Shown here piece after piece: positions 26,122 to 35,147 of a stretch of DNA of 64,000 nucleotides. The stretch is taken from NCBI GenBank assembly GCA_903898675.1, contig CAIUGM010000022.1:62001-126000 (forward strand), in the 5' to 3' direction. The notes under the pieces were generated by a model, which saw only the letters and a list, made by a program, of their open reading frames with translations, had not been told where the DNA came from and made no database searches. The DNA comes from an uncultured Verrucomicrobiota bacterium. GTDB lineage: Bacteria; Verrucomicrobiota; Verrucomicrobiia; Opitutales; Opitutaceae. How positions within the stretch are numbered: position 1 is the stretch's first letter; each line of letters begins with the position of its first letter. The translations under genes and the position numbers were made by a program.

Positions 26122-26580
26122 ATGGAAGATCGTCCGGGGTCCCTCCTCGATGCTCTGCGTCCCGCGATCAAAACGGGTTGGCGCGCGTTGTTGCGGGAGG
26201 TGCCGGCGGTGCCGCCCGGCTCGGCCAACCTCGTGAATTCCGGCATGCTCGTGCTGATGGTCGACCACACGCTGGACCGCCTTGCGGCGCGGCTGCGGGA
26301 GCCGGCCGCGGCCGACCGGGAGCGGCACGATCTTTCGCCCTTCGCCGGCATGAGCCGCGACTGCCACTGCGGCTTGAACCTCCTGCTGGGCTACTACGAG
26401 GCCGGCGCCCGGGCCCTGCGGGAAAGCGTGCCGGAGGAACTTGGTCCCGCGCGGGCGGAGATGATGGATCGCTTCAACCAGCTCGCGCACGACGAGATGC
26501 TGGCGCTGTGCAACGTCTGCCATTTCCGGAACGGGCCGCAATTCAACCACCGGCCCGGGACCGGCCCCCCACCCGCCTGA
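26122..26580 (+). CDS. Unrecognised Cys/His-containing protein divergent from cco operon
   Basis: 152 residues from the ATG at 26122 (MEDRPGSLLDALRP); longer in-frame starts would run into the intergenic region. It is mostly helical. The C-terminal half has CHCGLNLLLGYYEAGARAL and LALCNVCHFRNG, giving four cysteines in two CxC/CxxC pairs with nearby histidines, which could bind a metal, Fe-S cluster or haem. I do not recognise the family. Its position, back-to-back with ccoS, suggests shared regulation with microaerobic respiration; this is inference. Confidence 0.6.
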   Translation: MEDRPGSLLDALRPAIKTGWRALLREVPAVPPGSANLVNSGMLVLMVDHTLDRLAARLREPAAADRERHDLSPFAGMSRDCHCGLNLLLGYYEAGARALRESVPEELGPARAEMMDRFNQLAHDEMLALCNVCHFRNGPQFNHRPGTGPPPA

Positions 26581-26638
26581 TCCCACCGGCGCTCCGGCCG
26601 GCTGCCCTTCGCCCCGCCCGTTCAACCCACCCGCCCCG

Positions 26639-27469
26639 ATGACCCCGCCCCTCCAGGACTCCGCCCGGCCGCACGGACGCATCATCTACCTCGAGCTGCT
26701 GGTGCTCGTGCTTTCGCTCTACTCGCTCGGGGCGCTCACCGTCGGGCTGTTCGTCCCGCTCGCGCCCGATACCCGGCAGTTGCTGCGGCAGGTGGACGAC
26801 TGCGTCTGTGGCGTGTTCCTGCTGGACTTCATCGTGCACCTCCGGCTCGCGCCGTCCCGCCGGGCCTTCTGGCGAACGGGCTGGATCGACCTGCTCTCGA
26901 GCATCCCCGAGATCGGCTGGCTCCGGTGGGGGCGGGCGTTCGGCGTCTTCCGGATTCTCCGTTCGCTGCGCTCGTTCGCGGCGGTCCACCGCCGCTTCTC
27001 CGCCGATCGCGCGCGGGGCACGTTTGTGCTCGTCGGGCTGATGTCACTGATCGCCGTGCTGTTTGCGACCATCGCGGTCCTCGAGGCCGAGCGGGGCGCC
27101 GCCGGCTCGAACATCCACTCGGCGGGCGACGCCCTGTGGTGGGCCTTTGCCACCATCACGACGATTGGCTACGGCGACCGCTTCCCCGTGACGCTGGCCG
27201 GGCGGATCGTGGCGGTGGTTCTGGTGGTGTTCGGGCTGAGTTTCTTCGGCACGTTCACCGCCTACGTCGCCAGTTTTTTCCTGGAGAAGGCCCAGTTGCA
27301 GGAGGAATCCGAGCTCCACCGGCTGATCCGCGAGGTGCACTGCCTGCGGGAGAAGATCGACCAGCTCGATGCGGCGCGGACCGCCGCCATCCTCAGGCCG
27401 CCTGATGCGGCAGCTTCGCCCGCCACACGGTCGGCGACTGCCCCACCACCCGGCGGAAGACCCGGTTGA
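26639..27469 (+). CDS. Voltage-gated-type potassium channel
   Basis: 276 residues with six membrane segments. S4 carries regularly spaced arginines (RAFGVFRILRSLRSF), and the selectivity filter TTIGYGD lies in the pore loop near residue 180 before S6. A C-terminal coiled coil (QLQEESELHRLIREVHCLRE) is typical of channel tetramerisation. The last 77 bases overlap the 3' end of the convergent PocR/AraC gene, so the Pro/Ala-rich tail after about residue 250 is antisense to that gene and may be read-through sequence. No regulatory RCK domain is present. Confidence 0.88.
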   Translation: MTPPLQDSARPHGRIIYLELLVLVLSLYSLGALTVGLFVPLAPDTRQLLRQVDDCVCGVFLLDFIVHLRLAPSRRAFWRTGWIDLLSSIPEIGWLRWGRAFGVFRILRSLRSFAAVHRRFSADRARGTFVLVGLMSLIAVLFATIAVLEAERGAAGSNIHSAGDALWWAFATITTIGYGDRFPVTLAGRIVAVVLVVFGLSFFGTFTAYVASFFLEKAQLQEESELHRLIREVHCLREKIDQLDAARTAAILRPPDAAASPATRSATAPPPGGRPG

Positions 27470-28301
27470 ACTGGGAGAGCGACTGGAAGCCGGTCTCGTA
27501 CGCGACCTCGCTGATGCGCTTGTGCGGATTCAGGAGCAGGTTCTTCACCTTCTCGATGCGGGTGCGGGCGAGGTAGTCCGTGAACGTCAGGCCCGTCGCC
27601 TGCTTGAACATCTTGCAGAAATAAAACGCGCTCGTGTTGACCGCGCCCGAGACCTCGCGGAGCGACACCTCCTCGCTCTGGTGGTCGGTGATGTAGAGCT
27701 TGGCCCGGGTGATCATCGGCGACTCGACCTGCTCGGCCGAGACCATGAGCTGGTTGCTGAGTGACGACAGATGCTGCGCGAAAATCGCGAGCAGGCGGAG
27801 CACGGCCTCGTATTGTTTCTTCTTCAGCACGCGCGTCTGGAAATACGCCTCCTCGAGCCGCTTCAGGTCGGTGACCGCCCCGTACTTGATGAGTTCGCGG
27901 GTGAGTTTGGTGAACTCCCGCTTGTTCGGCTGGTGCAGCAAAATCTGGCCGGTCTGCAGGAAGGCCACGAGGTTTTCCCCGACGCGCACGGGCACGGCGG
28001 AGTCGCAGAGGCCGGCGAAGCACTTGAGGGTCTTGGGCTCCAGCTGCGCCTCCTGCTCGACCTTGTGCTGCAGCTGCAGGCAGGCGGCGCAGGACTGGTT
28101 GGTCCCCGCCATCAGCGCACAAAAGGGGTTCTCCTTCGGATCGCCCCGGTGCGGCAGGTCGAAGGCCTCGATGGCCCGGAGGCTGAACGGCAGCCCGGTC
28201 GTCTCGCGGAACGCCTTTTCGTAGTCGCGATAAATCTCCGAGCGCTTGAGCTGCTCGACAACGATGCGACTCCGCTTGGCGCGGTCCTCGGGCGTGGGCA
28301 C
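27393..28301 (-). CDS. PocR-domain AraC-family transcriptional regulator
   Basis: 302 residues, GTG start. Residues about 15-180 form a PocR-type sensory domain with conserved cysteines (PFCALMAG, CAACLQLQHK, CFAGLCDSAVPV), which in relatives senses small hydrocarbon derivatives. The C-terminal 100 residues hold two AraC helix-turn-helix motifs (SLREVSGAVNTSAFYFCKMF and ISEVAYETGFQSLSQFNRVF). It ends inside the convergent K+ channel gene (77-bp overlap). The ligand and targets are unknown. Confidence 0.88.
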   Translation of the reverse strand: MPTPEDRAKRSRIVVEQLKRSEIYRDYEKAFRETTGLPFSLRAIEAFDLPHRGDPKENPFCALMAGTNQSCAACLQLQHKVEQEAQLEPKTLKCFAGLCDSAVPVRVGENLVAFLQTGQILLHQPNKREFTKLTRELIKYGAVTDLKRLEEAYFQTRVLKKKQYEAVLRLLAIFAQHLSSLSNQLMVSAEQVESPMITRAKLYITDHQSEEVSLREVSGAVNTSAFYFCKMFKQATGLTFTDYLARTRIEKVKNLLLNPHKRISEVAYETGFQSLSQFNRVFRRVVGQSPTVWRAKLPHQAA

Positions 28302-28365
28302 GATACGTGTAGAATACGGACAACCGCACCGCAGGCAAAGAGAAACTTCCGGACCGGGCCGCGGC

Positions 28366-28812
28366 TCAACGGTCCATCGGGACGATCAGCACGGGACAGC
28401 GGGCCCGGCGCAGCACACCCTGGGCGGTGCTGCCGACGAGCAGGTCAAAGACCGCGCCGTGGCCGTGCGAGCCCAGCACCACATAGGCCGCCCGGCTGGC
28501 GGCCGCCTTCGCGAGGATGGCCTCGACCGGCGAGCGCCCGACGAGCTGCACGGTCCGCCCCGGCACGCCCCGCCGCCGGCAGCGCGCGGCGAGGACCTGG
28601 AGCTCGCGGGTCGCGAATTTTTCCCCGGCGGCCACCGCCTCGGCCATGGCCGAGGCCTCGAAGGCGTAATATTCGTTCAAGAGGACGGGGGCCGGCTGGA
28701 CGATGTGCAGGAGCACGACGCGGGCGCGGATGAGCCGGGCCAGGCGGCAGGCGGCGTCAGTCACCTGAACCGAGGCCGCCGAAAGATCAACCGGAACGAG
28801 GATGGTTTTCAT
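28366..28812 (-). CDS. Universal stress protein UspA
   Basis: 148 residues, single USP domain. ILVPVDLS starts the fold and the ATP-binding signature is GSHGHGAVFDLLVGSTAQ, with the G-x2-G-x9-G(S) spacing intact, so it is of the nucleotide-binding type. USPs dimerise in the cytoplasm and aid survival under stress; the exact role is usually unknown. It lies 64 bp upstream of the PocR/AraC gene, same strand. Confidence 0.92.
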   Translation of the reverse strand: MKTILVPVDLSAASVQVTDAACRLARLIRARVVLLHIVQPAPVLLNEYYAFEASAMAEAVAAGEKFATRELQVLAARCRRRGVPGRTVQLVGRSPVEAILAKAAASRAAYVVLGSHGHGAVFDLLVGSTAQGVLRRARCPVLIVPMDR

Positions 28813-28999
28813 GACACCCTACTGTAACCGCCCGGGGCCACGGGGCTGCGCAGAGCTTGGCGGGCAGTGGTCGGATCTTGGCGCCGGTTCCGGCCCGAAA
28901 AAGCGGGCGGCAAGCCAGTTAGCGCACCCAAGCCCGCCCCGGTGCGGCCGGGCCAAGTTTCTATTCGACAAATCCACCGCGCCTCCTTCTTTTTCCCGC

Positions 29000-29236
29000 A
29001 TGGCCACGCCCGAGAAAAAGCCCTTTTCCCCCGTCTCCCTCGTCATCGACCTGGTGCTCACCGCCATCGCCTTCGTCATCTTCTACTGGCTCGTGAACTC
29101 GCATGTGCAGTCGGACGATCCCCGGATGATCATGCTGTGGGGCGGCCTCACCGCCGGCTGCCTCTCCGGTGTGTTCTGGCTCGCGCTCCAGATGCTGAAG
29201 GTCGTGTACCGTTTCCAGCGGGACAACCGCAAGTAA
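29000..29236 (+). CDS. Small two-helix membrane protein
   Basis: 78 residues from the ATG at 29000 (MATPEKKPFSP). Two hydrophobic segments (LVIDLVLTAIAFVIFYWLV and a second at about 45-65) are joined by a short polar loop (NSHVQSDDPR), with a basic C-terminus. This topology is common in uncharacterised Opitutaceae-type proteins. Divergent from uspA; mntR follows 37 bp downstream in the same direction and could be cotranscribed. Confidence 0.7.
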   Translation: MATPEKKPFSPVSLVIDLVLTAIAFVIFYWLVNSHVQSDDPRMIMLWGGLTAGCLSGVFWLALQMLKVVYRFQRDNRK

Positions 29237-29273
29237 GCCCGGGGGCCGCACCCGCGGCCCGACCCCGTCCCCC

Positions 29274-29741
29274 GTGGCCGCCTCCCCCCGTACCGCCCGC
29301 GCCGCCCAGGGCGCCCCCCGCACCACCGTGGCGGTCGAGGATTACCTCGAAAAAATCGAGCAGCTCATCGCCCGCAAGGGCTACGCCCGCGTCGTCGACA
29401 TCGCCGCCGCGCTCAAGATTTCCCAGGCAAGCGTCACCGCCATGGTGCAGCGCCTCGACGGCGAGGGCTTCATCAAGTACGAAAAATACCGCGGCATGGT
29501 GCTGACGAGCAGCGGCCTCGAGGTCGCCCGGCGCATCGCGCACCGCCACCAGCTCCTGACGGATTTCCTGCGGGTGCTCGGGGTGTCCGACGAGAAGATC
29601 ATCTACGACGATGTCGAGGGCATGGAGCACCACATCAGCCCCGAGACCTTCCGCGCCATCGAGGCGCTCACCCGCCACCTGGAGAAGAATCCAGGGATTG
29701 TGACGAAGGCCATGGCCGCCGCGAAGCCGGCGGACCGCTGA
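29274..29741 (+). CDS. mntR: DtxR-family manganese regulator MntR
   Basis: 155 residues, GTG start. The sequence closely follows B. subtilis MntR: winged helix with ARVVDIAAALKISQASVTAM, then IKYEKYRGMVLTSSG, and a dimerisation domain with DVEGMEHHIS. All six metal ligands of MntR have counterparts: Asp23, Glu26, His92, Glu115, Glu118 and His119. It should act as a Mn2+-activated repressor of manganese uptake genes, none of which are in the window. There is no C-terminal SH3 domain, which separates it from DtxR/IdeR. Confidence 0.93.
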   Translation: MAASPRTARAAQGAPRTTVAVEDYLEKIEQLIARKGYARVVDIAAALKISQASVTAMVQRLDGEGFIKYEKYRGMVLTSSGLEVARRIAHRHQLLTDFLRVLGVSDEKIIYDDVEGMEHHISPETFRAIEALTRHLEKNPGIVTKAMAAAKPADR

Positions 29742-29761
29742 GCCAAGCAGCAAACTGGTTT

Positions 29762-29852
29762 AACCACGAAAAACACGAAATACACCAAAGTCCAAACAAG
29801 GGAGGATTTACTCCTTTGGATGCATTTCGTGTATTCGGTGTATTTCGTGGTG
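29762..29852. repeat. AACCACGAAA-type palindrome after mntR
   Basis: Left arm 29762-29790 (AACCACGAAAAACACGAAAT, then ACACC) and right arm 29813-29852 (GCATTTCGTGTATTCGGTGT, then ATTTCGTGGTGA) are imperfect reverse complements with a short internal spacer. Position just after the mntR stop would place the hairpin in its 3' UTR. Longer relatives built on AACCACCGAG are at 47938-48025 and 60661-60814. Confidence 0.75.
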
Positions 29853-29975
29853 ACCTTCCTACCCGACCTCATTCCTTCCAATGGGGCCTGAAAAAGGGTC
29901 GAGTCTCCATTCGATATTTAGTTTTGCGTCGCGAGACCCGGCTGGCATTTTCCCCGGCTAAACCCACGGCCCGCC

Positions 29976-30527
29976 ATGTCCGCCCACGCCCTTCCGCCGA
30001 AGCTTCTGCCGCTGATCGAATACCTGAACGGGCTCGACGGCCGCGCCTCCATCGCGCGGCTCCAGGAATTGCTGGCGGCGTCCGATGCCACGGTCGACGA
30101 CGTGCGCGACTTCATGCGGTTCGAGCCCGGCCATTACCAGCGCAACCTGGTCTGCCAGGGCCCGTGGTACGAGCTGCTCATCATCTGCTGGCGCAGCGGC
30201 CAGCGCAGCCCGATCCACAACCACGCCAAGTCCACGTGCGGGCTCAAGGTGCTCAGCGGCATCTGCACCGAGACCTATTTCTCGCCCTCGCCCTGCGGCC
30301 AGGTCGTCGCGCTTTCAAGCCACGAGCTGGCGGCCGGCGCGGTCTGCGCCTCGGAGGATGAGGACACGCACCAGGTCTCGAACGTGCAGGCGCCGGGCAC
30401 CGACCTCGTGACCATGCACATCTATTCGCCGCCGCTCCGCGCCATGAAGAAGTATTCGATCACCGGCGCGGGCGCCGAGGAATGGCGTCCGCCGGTATTT
30501 GAATTCGCCCAGGGCGAAGGCATCTGA
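29976..30527 (+). CDS. cdoA: Cysteine dioxygenase
   Basis: 183 residues, cupin fold. Iron ligands are His81 and His83 (RSPIHNHAKSTCG) and His132 (DEDTHQVSN). Cys88 and Tyr150 (MHIYSPP) match the cysteine-tyrosine pair that is cross-linked in mammalian CDO; many bacterial enzymes have Gly at the first position. The enzyme oxidises L-cysteine to cysteine sulfinate. The FAD/NAD(P)-binding gene begins 17 bp downstream, forming a likely operon. Confidence 0.88.
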   Translation: MSAHALPPKLLPLIEYLNGLDGRASIARLQELLAASDATVDDVRDFMRFEPGHYQRNLVCQGPWYELLIICWRSGQRSPIHNHAKSTCGLKVLSGICTETYFSPSPCGQVVALSSHELAAGAVCASEDEDTHQVSNVQAPGTDLVTMHIYSPPLRAMKKYSITGAGAEEWRPPVFEFAQGEGI

Positions 30528-30544
30528 ACGCCCCGACCCCGCGG

Positions 30545-32005
30545 ATGACTTCCCCCTCGCCCAGGCACATCGTCATCATCGGCGGTGGTTTCAGCGGCAC
30601 CATGGCGGCCGTGAACCTCGCCCGGCTCAGCGGGTCGCCCCTCCGGGTCACGCTCGTCAACCACGCCCTCCCCTCCGGCCGCGGGGTCGCCTACGGCACC
30701 CGCCGCCCCGAGCACCTGCTGAACGTCGCCGCCCGCAACATGACGGCACTGCCGGAGTACCCGAATCATTTTGTCGAGTGGCTGCGCACCCGGACCGAAT
30801 ACGCCGGCGTGCCCGACGCGGAACTGCGCGAGACGTTCATGCCGCGCCGCGTCTACGGCGACTATCTCCGCAGCCTGGCGCAACACTACACCCGCCCCGT
30901 CGACCAGCGGTCCCCGGTGACGATCGAGCTGCTGGACGATGAGGCCCGCGACCTGGAGCCCGACGGCCCGCGCGCCCGGATCACACTGGCGAGCGGAGCG
31001 ACCCTCGCGGCCGACCAGGTCATCCTCGCCACCGGCAACGAGCCACCCGCCGATCTGCCCGGCCATGAAACGGTCGCGTCCCACCCGGGCTGGTGCGCCA
31101 ATCCCTGGATCGATTGGGAAGGCAAAATCCCGGCGCCGGCCGACGGCATCGTGCTACTCGGCACGGGGCTCACCACCGTCGACGCGATCATCACGCTGCT
31201 GGCGCTCGACTGGCGCGGGACCATCCATGCGGTGTCGCGCAACGGCCTGCTGCCGGAGTCGCATTTCAAGGGCATCGACGACCCGCACTTCCCGCCGGCC
31301 GGCGTCGAGCTGGCCGGCCTCGGGCTGGAGGGACTGGTCCGGCTCGTGGAGGAACACTGCGCCCGGCTGCGGGCCCAGGGCGTCAACCCGGCGATGATCG
31401 TCGATAAATTCCGCCCGCACACGCAACGCATCTGGCAGGCTTTTTCCGACGCGGAACGCCGCGAGTTCGTCGCGCGCCACTCCGCCCGCTGGAACGTCCT
31501 GCGGCACCGCATCGCGCCGTCGATCCACCGCCAGCTCACCGCCGCCCTCGATTCGGGGCGGCTGAAAATCAGCCGCGCCGGCGTGACCGGCGTCCGGCCC
31601 GCCGGAGCCAGAATCGGCGTCGACCTCCGCGCCCGCGACGGCACCGTCTCGAGCCTGGAAGCCGCGCTCGTGATCAACGGCACGGGCCCGCACACGCGCT
31701 TCTCGGCCACGCGCTCGCCGCTGCTGCAAAATCTGTTGCGGCGCGGGCTGGCGCAGCCGGACACGATGGACATGGGGGTTTTGGTCGGGGCGGACTTCGG
31801 GCTCGTGGAGCGCGGCGGCCGCCACTCCCCGTTTCTCTATGCCATCGGCCCGCTGCTCCGGGGCACCTTGTGGGAAAGCATCGCCGTGCCCGAGCTGCGC
31901 GGCCAGGCGTTGCGGGTGGCGCAGACCCTGGTCGACGCCGGCGCGCCGGCCAAGGCCGGCTGGGCCGAGACCAGCGAGGCCGCGGTCATCGAATACTGGA
32001 TTTGA
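30545..32005 (+). CDS. FAD/NAD(P)-binding protein (NAD_binding_9 type)
   Basis: 486 residues. The N-terminal Rossmann motif is HIVIIGGGFSGTMAAVNL, followed by GRGVAYG and LLNVAARNM, characteristic of the NAD_binding_9/YdhS-like flavoprotein group, and a second dinucleotide site around VLLGTGLTTVDAII (about 200-215). Members are poorly characterised; some act in sulfur or lipid oxidation. Placement 17 bp after cysteine dioxygenase suggests it handles cysteine sulfinate-derived sulfur or protects the cell from it; that is inference. Confidence 0.8.
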   Translation: MTSPSPRHIVIIGGGFSGTMAAVNLARLSGSPLRVTLVNHALPSGRGVAYGTRRPEHLLNVAARNMTALPEYPNHFVEWLRTRTEYAGVPDAELRETFMPRRVYGDYLRSLAQHYTRPVDQRSPVTIELLDDEARDLEPDGPRARITLASGATLAADQVILATGNEPPADLPGHETVASHPGWCANPWIDWEGKIPAPADGIVLLGTGLTTVDAIITLLALDWRGTIHAVSRNGLLPESHFKGIDDPHFPPAGVELAGLGLEGLVRLVEEHCARLRAQGVNPAMIVDKFRPHTQRIWQAFSDAERREFVARHSARWNVLRHRIAPSIHRQLTAALDSGRLKISRAGVTGVRPAGARIGVDLRARDGTVSSLEAALVINGTGPHTRFSATRSPLLQNLLRRGLAQPDTMDMGVLVGADFGLVERGGRHSPFLYAIGPLLRGTLWESIAVPELRGQALRVAQTLVDAGAPAKAGWAETSEAAVIEYWI

Positions 32006-32177
32006 GACGGACCGGTGCGCTGGTCCATTGCCTGCGGTTTTGAAAGGTGGCACCCGGCCCGGTAAGCGGATCCCGGCGCTGGCCGGTTTATGACGCCCGG
32101 GACTGCGCATAATTTGCCCGCTGGCCGTATCTTGCGGCCAATCCGGCAATTTCATGGCCCAAAACCCGCCTCTGCCG

Positions 32178-32206
32178 TTGACACCCCTGCGCCCCGGCTT
32201 TGCGAT
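32178..32206 (+). promoter_or_regulatory. Candidate promoter of pyruvate phosphate dikinase
   Basis: A perfect TTGACA at 32178-32183 lies 68 bases before the ATG of the dikinase. The best -10 candidates (TGCGAT with 17 bases or GATAAC with 20 bases spacing) are weak. No Shine-Dalgarno sequence precedes the ATG. Confidence 0.35.
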
Positions 32207-32250
32207 AACCGTCCCTTTGGTCGTTACTTCAAATCCCAAATTTCACCTCC

Positions 32251-35031
32251 ATGGCTAAGAAATCCACTGCTAAGAAGTCCGCGGGCAAAAAGCCCGCTTC
32301 CCATAAATCCGCCGCCAAGGCCCTCAAATGCGTCTACTCCTGGGGCGCCGGCAAAGCCGACGGCAACGGTTCGATGAAGAACCTCCTCGGCGGCAAGGGC
32401 GCCAACCTCGCTGAGATGACGCGCATCGGCCTCCCCGTGCCCCCCGGCTTCACGATCACGACCGAGGTCTGCACCTATTACTACGCCAACAAGCGCACGT
32501 ATCCCGCCTCGCTGCAGCCGCAGATGGAAGCCGGCGTGAAGAACATGGAGAAGATCATGGGCACGAAGTTCGGCGCCACCGACGGCATGCCGCTCCTCGT
32601 CGCCGTCCGCTCCGGCGCCCGCGATTCCATGCCGGGCATGATGGACACCATCCTCAACCTCGGCCTGAACGACGAGTCCGTCCTCGCCCTCGTCAAGGCC
32701 ACCAAGAACGAGCGTTTCGCCTGGGACTGCTACCGCCGCTTCATCCAGATGTACGGTGACGTCGTCATGGGCGTGCAGAAACGCGAAGGCGAGGATCACG
32801 ATCCCTTCGAGCACACCATCCACACCTACAAGCACGAGACCTACCACCGCGACATCGTCGACAGCGAGCTGACGCCCGCCGACCAGCAGGAACTCGTCAA
32901 GCGCTTCAAGGCCATCGTCAAGGACCGCACCGGAAAATCCTTCCCCAACAATCCGTGGGACCAGCTGCGGGGCGCCGCCGGCGCCGTCTTCGGGTCCTGG
33001 ATGAATGACCGCGCCAAGGTTTACCGCGCCAAGTACGGCATCCCCTCCGAGTGGGGCACCGCTGTCAACGTGCAGGCCATGGTGTTCGGCAACACCGGTG
33101 ACACCTCCGGCTCCGGGGTCGCGTTCACCCGCAACCCGGCCAACGGCACCAACGAATTCTACGGCGAGTTCCTCATCAACGCCCAAGGCGAGGATGTGGT
33201 CGCCGGCGTCCGCACCCCGGAACCCGTCCTCAAGCTGAAGGACCAGATGCCCAAGTCGTACGCCGAGCTCCTCAAGGTCCGCGCGACGCTCGAGAAGCAT
33301 TTCAAGGACGTCCAGGACATCGAGTTCACCGTGCAGGAAGGCAAGCTGTTCATGCTGCAGACCCGCAACGGCAAGCGCACCGCCATGGCCGCGCTTAAAT
33401 TCTCCATCGATATGGTGAAGGAGAAGCTCATCGACTGGCAGACCGCCATCCTCCGCAACCCCGCCGACCAGCTCGAGCAGCTGCTCGCGCCGGTGTTCGA
33501 CCTCGCCGAGGTCAAGAAGGCCCGCGTCATCGCCACCGGTCTCCCGGCCGGCCCCGGTGCCGCCACCGGCAAGATCTACTTCAACGCCGATCGCGCCGTC
33601 GCCGCCGCCGAGAAGGGCGAGAAGGTCCTCCTCGTCCGCATCGAGACCTCCCCCGAGGATCTGCGCGGCATGATCGCCGCCGAGGGCATCCTCACCGCCC
33701 GCGGCGGGGTCTCCTCGCACGCCGCCCTCGTCGCCCGCCAGATGGGCAAGGTCTGCGTCTGCGGCGCCGCCTCGCTCCAGGTCGACTACGACAAGAAGAC
33801 GGTCACGGTCGACGGCTCGACCTACAGCGAGGGCGACTTCCTGTCGATCGACGGCACCCTCGGCGTGGTGTACGCGGGCCAGATCAAGACGGCCCCGTCC
33901 GAGATCATCGCCGGCCTCATCCACGGCGACAAGGCCGCGCAGGCCACCGAGAAATTCAAGAATTACGTGCAGCTCATGAAGTGGTGCGCCGCCGCCACCA
34001 AGCTGTCGGTCCGCACCAACGCCGACACGCCCGAGCAGGCCGCGCAGGCGATCGCGTTCGGCGCCGTCGGCATCGGCCTCACCCGCACGGAGCATATGTT
34101 CTTCGAGGGCGACCGCATCGACGCCATGCGCGAGATGATCCTCGCCGGCAACCTGGCCGACCGCCAGGCCGCGCTCGCCAAGCTCCTCCCCTACCAGCGC
34201 GCCGACTTCTTCGGCATCTTCAAGGCGCTGAAGGGATTCCCGGCCACCATCCGTTTCCTCGATCCGCCCCTGCACGAGTTCCTGCCGAACTCGAAGGAGT
34301 CGCAGATGGATCTCGCCCGGAAACTGAACATTCCGGTCGAGAAGATCATGCACCGCGTCCACGAGCTGCATGAGTTCAACCCCATGCTCGGCTTCCGCGG
34401 CTGCCGGCTCGGCATCAAGTATCCCGAGATCACCGCCATGCAGGCCCGCGCCGTCTTCGAGGCGGCCGCCGACGCCAACAAGGCCGGCTTCAAGGCCAAG
34501 CCCGAGATCATGATCCCGCTCGTCGGCTTCAAGAAGGAGCTCGATCTCCAGACCGCGCTGGTCCACGAGGTCGCCAAGGCCGTCATGGCCGAGAAGAAGA
34601 CGAAGATCAGCTACTCCGTCGGCACGATGATCGAGATCCCGCGCGGGGCGCTCACCGCCGACGAGATCGCGCACACCGCCGAGTTCTTCAGCTTCGGCAC
34701 GAACGATCTCACGCAGACCTGCCTCGGCATGTCGCGCGACGACTCGGGTTCCTTCCTCGGCGCCTACCAGGAGTCCGAGATCATGAAGAAGAACCCCTTC
34801 GCCTCGATCGACCAGACCGGCGTCGGCCAGCTGATGGAGATCGCGATCAGGAAGGGCCGCGCCACCCGCCCCGGGATCAAGCTCGGCATCTGCGGCGAGC
34901 ACGGCGGCGACCCGGACTCGGTCAAGTTCTGCCACAAGCTCGGCCTCAGCTACGTCTCGTGCTCGCCTTACCGCGTGCCGGTGGCGCGTCTGGCCGCGGC
35001 GCAGGCCGCCGTCGCCGACTTGAAGAAGTAA
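32251..35031 (+). CDS. ppdK: Pyruvate, phosphate dikinase
   Basis: 926 residues. Domains in order: ATP-grasp nucleotide domain ([20 protein letters not shown]), the swivelling phospho-His domain ([20 protein letters not shown], catalytic His), and the PEP/pyruvate TIM barrel ([35 protein letters not shown] with its active-site cysteine). It interconverts pyruvate + ATP + Pi with PEP + AMP + PPi. The first 24 residues are an unusual Lys/Ala/Ser tail (KKS repeats) not part of the enzyme fold. Codon use is strongly biased and a clear intrinsic terminator follows, both consistent with high expression. Confidence 0.96.
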   Translation: MAKKSTAKKSAGKKPASHKSAAKALKCVYSWGAGKADGNGSMKNLLGGKGANLAEMTRIGLPVPPGFTITTEVCTYYYANKRTYPASLQPQMEAGVKNMEKIMGTKFGATDGMPLLVAVRSGARDSMPGMMDTILNLGLNDESVLALVKATKNERFAWDCYRRFIQMYGDVVMGVQKREGEDHDPFEHTIHTYKHETYHRDIVDSELTPADQQELVKRFKAIVKDRTGKSFPNNPWDQLRGAAGAVFGSWMNDRAKVYRAKYGIPSEWGTAVNVQAMVFGNTGDTSGSGVAFTRNPANGTNEFYGEFLINAQGEDVVAGVRTPEPVLKLKDQMPKSYAELLKVRATLEKHFKDVQDIEFTVQEGKLFMLQTRNGKRTAMAALKFSIDMVKEKLIDWQTAILRNPADQLEQLLAPVFDLAEVKKARVIATGLPAGPGAATGKIYFNADRAVAAAEKGEKVLLVRIETSPEDLRGMIAAEGILTARGGVSSHAALVARQMGKVCVCGAASLQVDYDKKTVTVDGSTYSEGDFLSIDGTLGVVYAGQIKTAPSEIIAGLIHGDKAAQATEKFKNYVQLMKWCAAATKLSVRTNADTPEQAAQAIAFGAVGIGLTRTEHMFFEGDRIDAMREMILAGNLADRQAALAKLLPYQRADFFGIFKALKGFPATIRFLDPPLHEFLPNSKESQMDLARKLNIPVEKIMHRVHELHEFNPMLGFRGCRLGIKYPEITAMQARAVFEAAADANKAGFKAKPEIMIPLVGFKKELDLQTALVHEVAKAVMAEKKTKISYSVGTMIEIPRGALTADEIAHTAEFFSFGTNDLTQTCLGMSRDDSGSFLGAYQESEIMKKNPFASIDQTGVGQLMEIAIRKGRATRPGIKLGICGEHGGDPDSVKFCHKLGLSYVSCSPYRVPVARLAAAQAAVADLKK

Positions 35032-35071
35032 CGGTAGGGGCGGTTGCCCCAACCGCCTCGCTCCCCTCTCA

Positions 35072-35101
35072 AGCCCCGGTCATGCGACCGGGGCTTTTTT
35101 A
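35072..35101 (+). terminator. Intrinsic terminator of ppdK
   Basis: A 10-bp perfect stem AGCCCCGGTC / GACCGGGGCT with loop ATGC (35072-35095) is followed directly by six or more T. A second hairpin without a T run (GGCGGTTG / CAACCGCC, 35039-35057) lies just after the stop codon. Confidence 0.9.
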
Positions 35102-35147
35102 TTGGCCCATCCTGCGGACCACCCCGGCGGGCCTCCCTACGATTCAC

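Noticed and set aside
32224-35052. 942-codon open frame antisense to ppdK
   Set aside because: Shadow of a strongly codon-biased gene; no motif, signal or independent start context.
35039-35057. Second terminator after ppdK
   Set aside because: The GGCGGTTG/CAACCGCC hairpin has no T run; the true terminator is the next hairpin at 35072-35101.
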